Source of the DNA: Phycisphaerales bacterium
GTDB lineage: Bacteria > Planctomycetota > Phycisphaerae > Phycisphaerales > UBA1924
DNA: 64,000 nt
Reading direction: 5' to 3'
Assembly (NCBI GenBank): GCA_020853815.1
Contig: JADYYE010000036.1
Location: forward strand, 62,001-126,000
Shown in pieces: positions 34,119-43,268 of the stretch. A model generated the notes under the pieces. That model did not search any database. It was not told the DNA's origin and saw only the letters and a program-made list of their open reading frames with translations. A program made the position numbers and the translations under genes. Position 1 is the stretch's first letter. Every line of letters begins with the position of its first letter.

Positions 34119-35524
34119 TGCGGGACAGCGTCGCCTCCACGCTCCAGCGTGCGGGCATGAGCGTGGTCACCGCGCCCGATGCCCCCGCGGCACTCGACCT
34201 CATCGCCCGGAAACGCCCGGACTGCGTGGTCTCCGACTTCAAGATGCCGGGCATGACAGGCCTTGAACTCGTCGAGAAGGTCCAGCAGATCGACCAGGAA
34301 CTCCCCGTCATCATCATGACCGCGTTCGGGAGCATTGAATCCGCGGTCCGCGTCATCAAAGCCGGCGCGTTCGACTACCTCACGAAGCCCTTCGAGGGCG
34401 ATGAGCTGATCATCACGATCAAGCGCGCCTGTGAGGCCGCCAGGCTCGCCAGGGAGAACGCGATCCTCCGGGCCGAATCGGGCGAACGAGGGCAGGGCCC
34501 GGCCCAGAGCCCCCGCGGCGTGGAGCGACTGGTCGGATCGAGCGACGCCATGACCCGCCTCAAAGAGCAGGTCGCCTCGATCGCGGCCTCGCACGGCACG
34601 GTGCTTATCACGGGCGAATCCGGCGTGGGCAAGGAGGTCGTGGCCCGCGCGATCCACGAGTCCAGCCCTCGAGCGGGCGCGCCGTTCCTGGGCGTCAACT
34701 GCGCCGCGTTGTCCGAATCGCTGCTGGAATCCGAGCTCTTCGGGCACGAGCGCGGCGCCTTTACCGGCGCCGAGAAGCTCCGCAAGGGGCGCTTCGAGCT
34801 TGCCGACGGCGGGACGCTGCTGCTCGACGAGGTCAGCGAGATCTCGCCGCGGGTCCAGGCCAAGCTCCTGCGCGTGCTGCAGGAGCGGGCGTTCGAGCGG
34901 GTCGGCTCGAGCGTGACGATCGGCTCGGACGTCCGCGTGATCGCGACCAGCAATCGCGATCTGCCCAGGTCGGTCGCGATGGGCGAGTTCCGCCAGGACC
35001 TGTACTACCGGCTGAACGTGCTGCCGGTCTCGATCCCGTCGCTGCGCGAGCGGGCGACCGACGTGCCAGCGCTGGCGTCGCACTTCGTGCTGCTGATCTG
35101 CAAGCGAGAGGGGCGTCCCGTGCTCTCGTTCGAGGGCCCGGCGTTGGACGCGCTTTCGGCGTACCGCTGGCCCGGCAACGTCCGCGAGCTTCAGAACATA
35201 TGCGAACGGGCGGTGGTGCTCACCTCGCCCAAGGCCACATCGATCCCGCTGGCGATGATCGCGCCGTGGCTGCGCGAAACACCCACGACCGCGGTGGCCG
35301 CCGCCGGCCCGCTGGTCGAGCCCAAGACTGGAACGTTCGCCACCACGCCCGACATCGATGGGCGCACGCTGGAAGAGATCGAACGCGACGCGATCCTTCG
35401 GGCGTTGGGCCGCTTCGACGGGCACCGCCAGAAGACCGCGGCCGCCCTCGGCATCGGCGTGCGCACGCTCGGGCTCAAGATCAAGAAGTGGAAGGAACTC
35501 AACCTCGTCCCGCCAACTCTGTAA
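33992..35524 (+). CDS. Sigma-54-dependent response regulator, FlrC/FleR type
   Basis: A 510-residue NtrC-family activator with a receiver domain (acidic DD at about 38-39, phosphorylation Asp82 in VVSDFKMPG, lysine in YLTKPF). The AAA+ domain has Walker A GESGVGKE, GAFTGA at 255-260 for sigma-54 contact, and LLLDEVSE. A C-terminal Fis-type helix-turn-helix (RQKTAAALGIGVRTLGLKI) follows. The only ATG in frame before the receiver is at 33992, giving 30 odd Arg/Gly-rich residues that overlap the kinase gene. An AGGGGAG at 34067-34073 sits properly for the ACG (34079) or ATC (34082) codons just before the receiver. A sigma-54-like promoter lies 87 bases after the stop. Confidence 0.92.
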   Translation: MCPATPGRRGPAQRTRVGRGRARQGRGARTIRTILVVDDKEMMRDSVASTLQRAGMSVVTAPDAPAALDLIARKRPDCVVSDFKMPGMTGLELVEKVQQIDQELPVIIMTAFGSIESAVRVIKAGAFDYLTKPFEGDELIITIKRACEAARLARENAILRAESGERGQGPAQSPRGVERLVGSSDAMTRLKEQVASIAASHGTVLITGESGVGKEVVARAIHESSPRAGAPFLGVNCAALSESLLESELFGHERGAFTGAEKLRKGRFELADGGTLLLDEVSEISPRVQAKLLRVLQERAFERVGSSVTIGSDVRVIATSNRDLPRSVAMGEFRQDLYYRLNVLPVSIPSLRERATDVPALASHFVLLICKREGRPVLSFEGPALDALSAYRWPGNVRELQNICERAVVLTSPKATSIPLAMIAPWLRETPTTAVAAAGPLVEPKTGTFATTPDIDGRTLEEIERDAILRALGRFDGHRQKTAAALGIGVRTLGLKIKKWKELNLVPPTL

Positions 35525-35610
35525 CGGTGGGATGGATGCGCGAGCGCCAGCGAGGGGTTTGAGCTCGCAGGGGTTCGCGGGACAGGTATCCGCCCCAGGG
35601 ACAGGGCGTC

Positions 35611-35626
35611 CGGCACGGGCTTTGTG
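35611..35626 (+). promoter_or_regulatory. Sigma-54-like -24/-12 promoter upstream of flgB
   Basis: CGGCACGGGCTTTGTG matches the TGGCACG-N4-TTGC consensus in the GGCACG block and in the TTG block, with GT instead of the final GC and the correct GG-to-G(C/T) spacing of ten. It would place a transcript start about 14 bases before the flgB start codon, leaving room for the GGAGG-like ribosome-binding site at 35639. Confidence 0.5.
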
Positions 35627-35649
35627 AACAGGCGAGGCAGGAGGCCCAC

Positions 35650-36090
35650 ATGTTCATCGGCGACATCCTTAATTCCGGCGCGATGCCGGCGCTCGAAGCG
35701 GGAGTGCAGTTCGCGGCCCAGCGCCAGCGGCTGCTGGCCCACAACATCGCCAACATCAGCACGCCCGACTTCCGCCCGGTCGATCTCTCGATCAAGGATT
35801 TCCGGGCCACGCTGGCGGACGCGATCGATCGCCGGCGAGAGGCGACCGGGGGCGAGCAGGGGCGGCTGGACCTCAGGAAGACCAGCGAGATCGAGATGAT
35901 CGCCGGCGGGACGCTCCGATTTACCCCAAAGACACCCTCGGGCAACGTGCTGTTTCACGATCGGAACAACCGGGACGTGGAGCGGCTGATGGCCGACCAG
36001 GCCGAGACCGTGGCGGCGTACCGGGCCGCATCGGACTTGCTTCGCAGCCGCTTTGCCCTGCTCAAGAGCGCCATCTCGCAGCGGGTGTAG
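35650..36090 (+). CDS. flgB: Flagellar proximal rod protein FlgB
   Basis: A 146-residue rod protein with the family's N-terminal pattern AAQRQRLLAHNIANISTPDFRPVD (ANNIAN-type motif) and a C-terminal amphipathic helix. FlgB forms part of the proximal rod with FlgC, FlgF and FliE. An AGGAGG lies upstream of the ATG. The middle is shortened, as is typical for planctomycete FlgB. It is the first gene of the long structural operon, next to the sigma-54-like promoter and the kinase/activator pair. Confidence 0.92.
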   Translation: MFIGDILNSGAMPALEAGVQFAAQRQRLLAHNIANISTPDFRPVDLSIKDFRATLADAIDRRREATGGEQGRLDLRKTSEIEMIAGGTLRFTPKTPSGNVLFHDRNNRDVERLMADQAETVAAYRAASDLLRSRFALLKSAISQRV

Positions 36091-36106
36091 AAAGTTCTTG
36101 GCCTTT

Positions 36107-36141
36107 CCTAGTGCCTAGTCCCCAGTGCCCAGTGCCTCCTT
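36107..36141. repeat. Heptanucleotide array between flgB and flgC
   Basis: CCTAGTG, CCTAGTC, CCCAGTG, CCCAGTG, CCTCCTT, in perfect seven-base register, 17 bases after the flgB stop and 29 bases before the flgC start. It lies inside a presumed operon, so it would be transcribed. Confidence 0.88.
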
Positions 36142-36170
36142 CTGGCATCCCATTCGCGTAAGGACCGATC

Positions 36171-36599
36171 GTGTACGGCTCGCTTGACATCTCGACCAGC
36201 GGCCTGATCGCCCAGCGGAACCGCATGGCGGTGATCGCCTCGAACATCGCCAACCGGAACGTGATGCTCGACGAGAATGGGCAGGTCAACCCCTACCGCC
36301 GGCGCGAGGCGATGTTCGCCGTGGGTGATCCCGGCGCGGCGACCGAGGAAGGTCGAAAGCTCGGTGTCCACATGTCGGACATTTCGATCAACCAGGGCCC
36401 GTTGAGCTATCACTGGGACCCGTCGAGCCCCTATGCCTACAAGTCCGGGCCCAAGGCCGGCTATGTGCCCGACCCGGACATCGATATCGTGACCGAACAG
36501 ATCAACGCGATGGAGGCGTCGCGTGCCTATGAGGCCAACATCGCGGCGGCGGAGGCCTCCAAGGCGATGATCGCGCAGGCCCTGCGTCTTCTCGCGTAG
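36171..36599 (+). CDS. flgC: Flagellar proximal rod protein FlgC
   Basis: A 142-residue protein with N-terminal MYGSLDISTSGLIAQRNRM, the ASNIAN motif, and the C-terminal helix EQINAMEASRAYEANIAA that ends rod and hook proteins. FlgC joins FlgB in the proximal rod. The GTG start at 36171 has an AGGA ribosome-binding site. The usual order flgB-flgC-fliE holds. Confidence 0.95.
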   Translation: MYGSLDISTSGLIAQRNRMAVIASNIANRNVMLDENGQVNPYRRREAMFAVGDPGAATEEGRKLGVHMSDISINQGPLSYHWDPSSPYAYKSGPKAGYVPDPDIDIVTEQINAMEASRAYEANIAAAEASKAMIAQALRLLA

Positions 36600-36661
36600 A
36601 CTCCGGTGTTCTCGGCGCAGGATCGTGAGTGAGGCCGGGCGTTTCCCGGCGGAGCAGAACC

Positions 36662-36973
36662 ATGGCGGACCCCCTTGGGTTCATCAATCAGTCAGCGGCC
36701 GCCCGGAGCATCCAGCCCCGGAGCCTGTCGCCCCAATCAGGCCAGCAGGACGGTTCGTCCTTCAAGGACGTGCTGCTCGACAATCTCAAGGAGGTCAACA
36801 ACCTCCAGCAGGACGCCACCAAGGCGATGGAAGACCTACAGACCGGCAAGCGATCGGACCTCGAGGGCGTGATTCTGGCGACCCAGAAGGCGGACACCGC
36901 GTTCCAGATGCTCCAGGCCCTGCGCAACAAGGTCATGGAGGCGTACGAAGAGGTCAAGCAGACGCGGGTCTAG
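36662..36973 (+). CDS. fliE: Flagellar hook-basal body protein FliE
   Basis: A 103-residue protein with SFKDVLLDNLKEVNNLQQDA and a C-terminal segment with TAFQMLQALRNKVMEAYEEV, both hallmarks of FliE, the adapter between the MS ring and the rod. The start at 36662 (MADPLGFI) has GGAG upstream; earlier in-frame ATGs add unrelated residues. It follows flgC in the conserved flgBC-fliE order. Confidence 0.93.
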   Translation: MADPLGFINQSAAARSIQPRSLSPQSGQQDGSSFKDVLLDNLKEVNNLQQDATKAMEDLQTGKRSDLEGVILATQKADTAFQMLQALRNKVMEAYEEVKQTRV

Positions 36974-37152
36974 CGCCGCGGAACCGCATGGCGCAAGGTT
37001 GGCGCGGGGCGGGCGCAAGCTCCGCGCGTTGGCGCATTCCACCGACATTCAAGAAGATCGCCCCGGCGATCCGAATGGAGTAGTTGCGGGTGTCCGCGAG
37101 TGGTCGCCCATCCGCCGCGCGGGGACCGCGCGCATCGGCATGGAGGCCGGGC

Positions 37153-38901
37153 ATGGAAAGGCTCCGCAAGGCGCTGGCGACGATCGCCAGGGCCTTGGGC
37201 AGACTGGACACGACGCAGAAGCTGCTGATCGGCAGCCTGGCGGTGATCGCCGGGATGGCGTTGTTCCTGGTCGCCCAATACGCCGGGCGGGCGTCGTGGG
37301 CCGAGGTGCTGCCGGGCTCGACCCTGGCCGAGCAGCAGGCGGCCCAGATCGTGCTGACCGGCGCGGGGATCGACGCCCAGCTCACGGACAAGCTCACGGT
37401 GCCCGCCGAGGATCGCCAGCGGGCCCAGGCGGTGCTGGCGCAGTCCGGGGCGATGCCGGCCGACGCGGCCCTCATGTTCCGCAACATCATCGAGAAGCAG
37501 AGCTGGCAGTTCTCTCGCCAGCAGAACGATCGGCTTTACGCCATCGCCCTCCAGAATGAACTGGCGGGCGTCATCTCCAACTTCCGCGGCATCAAGTCCG
37601 CCACCGTCATCATCGACGCGCCGGATTCGGCGGGCTTCGGGCGGACCATGATCAAGCCCACGGCGTCGGCGACGGTGTTTTCCAAGAGCGGGCAGCCCGT
37701 CGACCAAGGCACGGTTGACGCGGTCGCGCAGCTGATCGCGGGGGCCCGCGCGGGGCTGCTGGTCGAAAACGTGCGCGTGATCGACGGGAGCAGCGGGCGA
37801 CAGCGCAAGGCATCGTCGGAGGAGGACGTCTCGAGCAGCACCTACATGGACCACGCGACCAAGATGGAAGGGTCGCTCCAGGCGAAGTTGATGGACCTGC
37901 TCGGCTACATCCCCGGACGGATCGTCGCGGTGACCGCCCAGGTGGATGTGACGCGGAGCAACTCCACGGTTACCAAGTATCTCGAGAAGGGGGCGGGGAC
38001 CACGTCGCTCATCAAGACGAGCAAGGAGTTGACGACGACCTCGGCGCAGGCCGCCCAAGGGGGCGCCGAGCCGGGCGTGAGATCGAACCAGGCGGCGGAC
38101 ATCAACAAGGGCGCGGGCGGCTCGGGGAATAAATCCGAGCAGACCGAAGAGAACCGCGAGATGGACAATCGCGTGGGCTCAACGACCGAGCACATCGTGA
38201 ATCCCAAGGGCAATCCGACGATGGTCGCGGTGTCGGTGGGAGTCCCGAGCGCGTACGTGGTTGACCTGATCAAGAAGGAAGCCGCCAAAGCCGGGGCGGC
38301 CCAGGGCGCGGGGGGCGCGGCGGCCCAGCCGACGCCGGAGCCCAGCGAGCAGGAGGTCCAGTCGAAGTTCGACAAGGACGTAAAACCAAAGTTGGAAGAA
38401 AGCATCCTGCCCCATGTGCGGGCCATGAGCGTTGATGTCGCAAAGGGCGCGGATGCGGGCCAGATCGCGGAACTTCTCAAGGGCCAGATCGCGATCAGCT
38501 TGATCCCGCTCGATATCACGCCGATGACAGGCGGGGGGGGCGGAGGTCTCATGGGCACCGGCGGCGGGTTCCTGGCGATGGGTGGCGGGCTGTTTGAGAA
38601 GGCGGTTCTGGGCCTGCTCGCGGCGGTCGCGCTCGGGCTGATGTTCATGATGACGCGCCGCACCGCCAAGAAGATCGAGCTTCCGACGGCCGAAGAGATC
38701 GTCGGTCTGCCTCCCACGCTGGAGTCGCGCAGCGACCTGATCGGCGAGGCGGAAGAGGGCGATTCGCCGCTGGCGGGCATCGAGCTGGATGAGTCCGAGG
38801 TGGCGGCCCAGAAGATGCTGGATCAGGTGAAGGACCTGGCAAAGTCGAACCCCGACAGCGCCGCGAGCATGATCAAGCGTTGGGTGACGGTCGAGAACTG
38901 A
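37153..38901 (+). CDS. fliF: Flagellar MS-ring protein FliF
   Basis: A 582-residue protein with an N-terminal membrane helix (about residues 23-45), two ring-building motifs in the periplasmic region, a long linker rich in Gly and Ala, and a second membrane helix (about 480-500). The acidic cytoplasmic tail ends IKRWVTVEN, which matches the FliF end that binds FliG. The ATG at 37153 follows GGAGG; upstream in-frame ATG at 37084 gives a non-conserved extension. FliF forms the MS ring on which rod and C-ring are built. The linker around 310-330 contains asparagine/glycine-rich stretches not seen in enterobacterial FliF. Confidence 0.95.
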   Translation: MERLRKALATIARALGRLDTTQKLLIGSLAVIAGMALFLVAQYAGRASWAEVLPGSTLAEQQAAQIVLTGAGIDAQLTDKLTVPAEDRQRAQAVLAQSGAMPADAALMFRNIIEKQSWQFSRQQNDRLYAIALQNELAGVISNFRGIKSATVIIDAPDSAGFGRTMIKPTASATVFSKSGQPVDQGTVDAVAQLIAGARAGLLVENVRVIDGSSGRQRKASSEEDVSSSTYMDHATKMEGSLQAKLMDLLGYIPGRIVAVTAQVDVTRSNSTVTKYLEKGAGTTSLIKTSKELTTTSAQAAQGGAEPGVRSNQAADINKGAGGSGNKSEQTEENREMDNRVGSTTEHIVNPKGNPTMVAVSVGVPSAYVVDLIKKEAAKAGAAQGAGGAAAQPTPEPSEQEVQSKFDKDVKPKLEESILPHVRAMSVDVAKGADAGQIAELLKGQIAISLIPLDITPMTGGGGGGLMGTGGGFLAMGGGLFEKAVLGLLAAVALGLMFMMTRRTAKKIELPTAEEIVGLPPTLESRSDLIGEAEEGDSPLAGIELDESEVAAQKMLDQVKDLAKSNPDSAASMIKRWVTVEN

Positions 38902-38915
38902 ACTGAGGATTCCGC

Positions 38916-39956
38916 GTGCCCCGCAAGCCCGGTGAAAAACTCCCGTCCGACGCCTCGCAGCTCGAGGGGATCACCAAGGCGGCGATCCTCTTGCTGTCAC
39001 TCGGGCCCGACAACGCCGCGACCGTGCTCAAGCAGCTCGACCAGGAGACCGTGCAGGAGGTGACGCGCGAGCTGGCGGGCCTGGGGCGCGTGCCTCCCGA
39101 CCTGCTCAACTCGGTCATCGCCGAGTTCTATCACACGATGATCGCGTCGCAATACGCCAACGAGGGCAACCTCGAGTTCGCGAAGCAGATCCTGACGCAG
39201 TCGATGGAGGCCAAGACCGCGGAGCGCGTGCTCCAGCAGATCCAGACGCAGGTGCAAAAGACACCTTTCGCGTTCCTGCAGCGGGCCGAGTCGGAGAACC
39301 TGCTGACGTTCATCCAGGACGAGCACCCGCAGACGATCGCGCTGATCGTGTGCCACCTGCCCTATCACAAGGCCGCGGAGATCATGGGCGGCCTGCCCAT
39401 GCAGAAGCAGATCGAGGTCATCAAGCGCATCGCCAACATGGAGCAGACGAATCCCGAGGTGATCCGCGAGGTTGAGAAGGGCCTGGAAAGCCGCCTGGCG
39501 AACATGCTGGTGCAGAGCATGGAGAAGGCGGGGGGCGTGCCGACGGTGTCTGAGATCCTGAACCTCGCCGATCGCGCGACGGAGAAGGCGATCCTGGAGG
39601 GCCTCGAGGCCGACGACCCGGACCTGGTCGAGCAGATCCGGCGCCTGATGTTCGTGTTCGAGGACATCATGCTGGTGAACGACAAGGGCATCCAGTCGGT
39701 GCTCAAGGAAGTGGACAACGACGAGCTAACGCTGGCCCTCAAGACCGCGTCGCCCGAGCTGCAGGCGAAGATCTTTGCGAACATGTCCGAGCGTGCCGCG
39801 GCGCTCATCAAGGAAGACATGCAGTTCATGGGCCCGGTGCGCGTCAGCGACGTCGAGGCGGCGCAGCAGCGCATCGTCGACATCGTGCGTCGCCTCGAAG
39901 AAGCGGGCGACGTGGTGATCCAGGGGCGCGGCGGGGACTCCGACCTGATCGTGTAA
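38916..39956 (+). CDS. fliG: Flagellar motor switch protein FliG
   Basis: A 346-residue protein with all three FliG domains. The N-terminal domain binds FliF, the middle domain holds EHPQTIALIVCHLPYHKAAEI, and the C-terminal domain has the charged helix region (EVDNDELTLALKT) that meets the stator. FliG couples stator movement to C-ring rotation. GTG start at 38916 with GAGG upstream; 14 bases after fliF. The EHPQ motif, which helps FliM binding, is intact although fliM is not in this window. Confidence 0.96.
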   Translation: MPRKPGEKLPSDASQLEGITKAAILLLSLGPDNAATVLKQLDQETVQEVTRELAGLGRVPPDLLNSVIAEFYHTMIASQYANEGNLEFAKQILTQSMEAKTAERVLQQIQTQVQKTPFAFLQRAESENLLTFIQDEHPQTIALIVCHLPYHKAAEIMGGLPMQKQIEVIKRIANMEQTNPEVIREVEKGLESRLANMLVQSMEKAGGVPTVSEILNLADRATEKAILEGLEADDPDLVEQIRRLMFVFEDIMLVNDKGIQSVLKEVDNDELTLALKTASPELQAKIFANMSERAAALIKEDMQFMGPVRVSDVEAAQQRIVDIVRRLEEAGDVVIQGRGGDSDLIV

Positions 39957-39974
39957 CGCGGGGGATCGCGGCCC

Positions 39975-40694
39975 ATGGCGCTCATCAAACAGGCCGAGTC
40001 CGCCCCGCACCTGCGCGACGCGATCGTGCTGGATTTCGGCGACCTGGCCGCCAGCGCCGAGGAGGCGCGGAAGAAGGCCAAGGCGCAGGCGCAGTCGATC
40101 GTCGATCAGGCGGGCAAGGAGCGCGAGCGGCTGATCGCCGACGCCGCCGCCGTGGGGCGCGCCAAGGGCTTTGAAGAGGGCAAACGCGAGGGGCTTGAGA
40201 AGGGGCACGCCGAGGGACGCACCGCGGCGATGAAGGAATACCAGGCGCGGCTCGACGCGCTGAATAAGTCCTGGGCGCGGGCGCTGGAATCGTTCCAGGC
40301 CGAACGTCGCCAGCTCTGGTCCGACGCGCACAACGACGTGGTGCGGTTGTCGCTCACGATCGCGGAGCGCCTCACGAAGCGGGCGTTCGACCTTGATCCG
40401 TCGATCGCCGCGTCGCAGGCGCAGGCGGCGCTGGCGCTGCTGGCGGCCCGCGCGTCGGTGAAGCTGCTCGTGAACCCAGAGGATCAGGAGCTGATCAAGG
40501 CCGCGATCCCCGGCATTCTCTCGTCGCTCGGCGCTTCGTACGACATCGAGCTCATCCCCGATGCCTCGGTCGCTCGCGGCGGGTGCGTGCTCCGCACGCC
40601 CGTGGGCGGCGAGATCGACGCCACGCTCTCGACGCAGATCGATCGCATCCGCGACGTGCTGCTTCCCGCGCCAGAACCCGCGGAGGGCGCATGA
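39975..40694 (+). CDS. fliH: Flagellar export protein FliH
   Basis: A 239-residue protein with a long N-terminal coiled coil that contains spaced glycines (GRAKGFEEGKREGLEKGH), typical of FliH, and a C-terminal domain like the ATP-synthase delta subunit (IAERLTKRAFDLD then VKLLVNPEDQELIK). FliH inhibits and positions the FliI ATPase at the export gate. The stop codon overlaps the fliI ATG by four bases. Confidence 0.88.
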   Translation: MALIKQAESAPHLRDAIVLDFGDLAASAEEARKKAKAQAQSIVDQAGKERERLIADAAAVGRAKGFEEGKREGLEKGHAEGRTAAMKEYQARLDALNKSWARALESFQAERRQLWSDAHNDVVRLSLTIAERLTKRAFDLDPSIAASQAQAALALLAARASVKLLVNPEDQELIKAAIPGILSSLGASYDIELIPDASVARGGCVLRTPVGGEIDATLSTQIDRIRDVLLPAPEPAEGA

Positions 40695-42061
40695 CCTCGC
40701 TCGCCGCCGCGTTCCAGACGGTTCACGCCGCCCAGCCCATCAAGCTCTCGGGGCGTGTGGCGACGCTGCGCGGCCTGTCGGTGCTGGTCGAGGACCTTCC
40801 CACGCCCGTGGGCACGCTGGTGAAGCTCGGGCGGCACGACGCGACGCGCGAGGCGGCGCTGGGCGAGGTGGTGGGCTTCACGCGCGAGCACACGATCGTG
40901 ATGCTGCTGGGCCAGGCCGCGGGACTGCGTGCGGGCGATCCGGCGGTGGCGCTTCAGGCGGCGCCGACGGTGCCCGCGAGCGAGGCGCTGCTCGGGCGGT
41001 GCGTGAACGCGATGGGTAGGCCGATCGACGACGGGCGTGAGATCGTGGGCGCGACGCCCGTTCCCCTGAATCCCGAGCCGATCACCGCGCTGCGGCGCGC
41101 GATCATCCGCGATCCCCTGCACACGGGCGTGCGTGCGATCGATCTCATGACAACCGTGGGGCGCGGGCAGCGCATGGGCATCTTCGCCGGCCCGGGGGTG
41201 GGAAAGTCGACACTGCTCGGAACGATCGCGCGGCGATCGGACGCGGACGTGAACGTGATTGCGCTCATCGGCGAGCGCGGGCGCGAGGTGCGAGAATTCG
41301 TCGAGCACTCGCTCGGGCCGGCGGGCGTCGCACGCTCCGTGGTGGTCGTCGCGACGGGCGATGAATCGCCTGTGATGCGTCTGCGGGCGGCCCGCTACGC
41401 CTGCGCCGTGGCGGAGTTCTTTCGGGACCTCGGGCGGAACGTCCTCTTGATGATGGACTCGGTGACGCGATTCGCGCACGCGCAGCGCCAGGTCGGGCTG
41501 TCCGTGGGCGAGCCGCCCACCACCAAGGGGTACACACCCAGCGTGTTCTCGCAGATGGCGCTGATGCTGGAGCGCGCCGGCTCGGTCGACGCGGCCCCGG
41601 GCACGCGGGCCGGCACGATCACGGGTCTCTATACGATCCTTGTCGAGGGCGACGAAATGACCGAGCCGGTCTCCGACGCCGCCCGAGGCATTCTCGACGG
41701 GCACTTGGTGCTCTCGCGCCGGCTGGCTCAGAAGGCGCACTATCCCGCGATCGACGTGCTCGATTCGATCAGCCGCGTGCAGGACCTGGTGGCGGACAAG
41801 GAGCACCTGGCGGCGCGGCGGCAGGTGCTGCGGCTCATGGCGATGTACAAAGAGGTCGAGGACCTCGTGCAGATCGGCGCGTACGCCAAGGGGAGCAGCC
41901 CGGAGACCGACGTGGCGATCGAGCTGCAGCCGCAGATCATCGATCTCCTGCGTCAGTCGCGCGAGGACGCGACTGACTTCGCCGCGGCGCGGATGCGTCT
42001 GCTGAAGCTGGCGCAGCAGGCGATGGACATGCTGGCCAAGGTGGGGCGAGGTCGGAAGTAG
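40691..42061 (+). CDS. fliI: Flagellum-specific ATPase FliI
   Basis: A 456-residue F1-beta-like ATPase with Walker A GPGVGKS (167-173), LIGERGREVREFVE, Walker B NVLLMMDSVTRFAHAQR, and PPTTKGYTPSVFSQ. FliI hydrolyses ATP to feed export substrates into the gate with FliH and FliJ. The ATG overlaps the fliH stop. An upstream ATG at 40583 would be inside fliH and is not conserved. The length is normal for the family. Confidence 0.97.
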   Translation: MTSLAAAFQTVHAAQPIKLSGRVATLRGLSVLVEDLPTPVGTLVKLGRHDATREAALGEVVGFTREHTIVMLLGQAAGLRAGDPAVALQAAPTVPASEALLGRCVNAMGRPIDDGREIVGATPVPLNPEPITALRRAIIRDPLHTGVRAIDLMTTVGRGQRMGIFAGPGVGKSTLLGTIARRSDADVNVIALIGERGREVREFVEHSLGPAGVARSVVVVATGDESPVMRLRAARYACAVAEFFRDLGRNVLLMMDSVTRFAHAQRQVGLSVGEPPTTKGYTPSVFSQMALMLERAGSVDAAPGTRAGTITGLYTILVEGDEMTEPVSDAARGILDGHLVLSRRLAQKAHYPAIDVLDSISRVQDLVADKEHLAARRQVLRLMAMYKEVEDLVQIGAYAKGSSPETDVAIELQPQIIDLLRQSREDATDFAAARMRLLKLAQQAMDMLAKVGRGRK

Positions 42062-42075
42062 CAGGGGAGTGACGC

Positions 42076-42558
42076 GTGGCGAAGTTCGTATTCCAGTTCG
42101 AGGCGGTGTTGAAGCAGCGGCGTGCCGTGGAGCGTGCCCGCCAGCTCGCCGTCGCGTCGATCGAGCGAGAGCGTCTGGCGCTGGAGGACACGATCCGCGG
42201 AATGCAGCGCCAGATCGTGCGTGAGAAGGAAGACCTGCGCGAGCAGTTGCTGGCGGCCCGAGACGGCGCGAGGGTCGATCTGCGATCCGTGCGGTTGCAG
42301 GCCGGCGCGTCGCTCGACGCAGTCGCCAGGACGCAGCGCGCCGTGCTGCAGCTGGCGGGCGTTCACTCGCGCCTCGACGCGGCGCGATTGCAGTTGCTCG
42401 ACGCCGCGACGAAGCGAAAAAGCGTGGAGTTGCTGAAGGAGCGCCGATTTGAGGAATGGAAGGCCGAGCAGGCCTCCATCGAGGGACGCATGCTCGACGA
42501 ACTCTCGGTGATGCGTGCGGCCCGGAAGGGCGAGTCCGGCGACGGGGGTGACGCATGA
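42076..42558 (+). CDS. fliJ: Flagellar export protein FliJ
   Basis: A 160-residue, fully helical coiled-coil protein starting AKFVFQFEAVLKQRRAVE, the usual FliJ N-terminus. FliJ sits in the centre of the FliI hexamer and links it to FlhA. A GTG at 42076 follows fliI by 14 bases, and the stop overlaps the next gene by four bases (ATGA). The sequence is rich in Arg and Glu as expected. Confidence 0.88.
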   Translation: MAKFVFQFEAVLKQRRAVERARQLAVASIERERLALEDTIRGMQRQIVREKEDLREQLLAARDGARVDLRSVRLQAGASLDAVARTQRAVLQLAGVHSRLDAARLQLLDAATKRKSVELLKERRFEEWKAEQASIEGRMLDELSVMRAARKGESGDGGDA

Positions 42559-43268
42559 AGTCACTGTGGACATTGATCGCCGTGCTGGCGCTGGCGAACC
42601 TGCTGGCGATCGGCGGGCTGGTGGCGTGGCTGGGCGCGACGCAGCGCCTGGACAAGGAGCGTGTGCTGGCGGTCAAGCAGATCCTGGCCGAACCGGTGCC
42701 GGTGACCAAGGCGAAGGCGGCGGCCGAGGAAGTCAAGGCCAAGGACGATGCCAAGAAGCAGGCCGAGGACGCCAAGCTGAAGCGTCAGCCGACGTCAAGC
42801 GAGCAGCAGCTCCGCGAACGATTGGAGGAGATCGAGCTGGATCGTCAGCGTGCGGCACGCCTGCGCTCGGAGGCATCGCTCCTCCAGAAGGCGCTGGCGG
42901 AGCAGATCGCGACCATCGAGTCCAAGCAGAAATCGCTGACGGACGAGAAGAAGAGCCTCGAGGCCGCCCAGAAGGCGATCGCCGACACCGAGGGCAACGC
43001 GCAGCAGCGCAAGGTTTTGAGCACGCTCGAGTCGCTCAAGCCCGCGCAGGCCAAGACGACGCTCAAGCAGCTCATCGACGAGGGCGCCGACGGGCGGGCC
43101 CAGGCGCTGCGCTACCTCGACCAGATGGACGAGGGTGTTCGCGGCAAGGTCATCAACGAGTTCATCAAGGAAGACCCGAAGTTGGCAGCGGAATTGCTCG
43201 AAGGACTGCGGACGCGGGGCCAGAAGGCCAAACCAAGTACTCCCGCGCCCGGAGCGCCGCCCAAGTGA
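42555..43268 (+). CDS. MotE-like coiled-coil membrane protein
   Basis: A 237-residue protein with an N-terminal membrane helix (about residues 5-27), a long Lys/Glu/Ala-rich coiled coil, and a C-terminal helical domain (LESLKPAQAKTTLKQLIDEG, then ALRYLDQMDEGVRGKVINEFI). The domain resembles the MgtE-N/FliG-M-like fold of MotE-type proteins found between fliJ and fliK in many phyla. MotE is a periplasmic chaperone for the stator protein MotC in some bacteria; here the role is inferred from context. The stop overlaps the fliK GTG (GTGA). Confidence 0.65.
   Translation: MKSLWTLIAVLALANLLAIGGLVAWLGATQRLDKERVLAVKQILAEPVPVTKAKAAAEEVKAKDDAKKQAEDAKLKRQPTSSEQQLRERLEEIELDRQRAARLRSEASLLQKALAEQIATIESKQKSLTDEKKSLEAAQKAIADTEGNAQQRKVLSTLESLKPAQAKTTLKQLIDEGADGRAQALRYLDQMDEGVRGKVINEFIKEDPKLAAELLEGLRTRGQKAKPSTPAPGAPPK

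Noticed and set aside
40484-42775. A 763-residue minus-strand frame across fliH, fliI and fliJ
   Set aside because: Antisense to three well-supported flagellar genes and of low-complexity composition.
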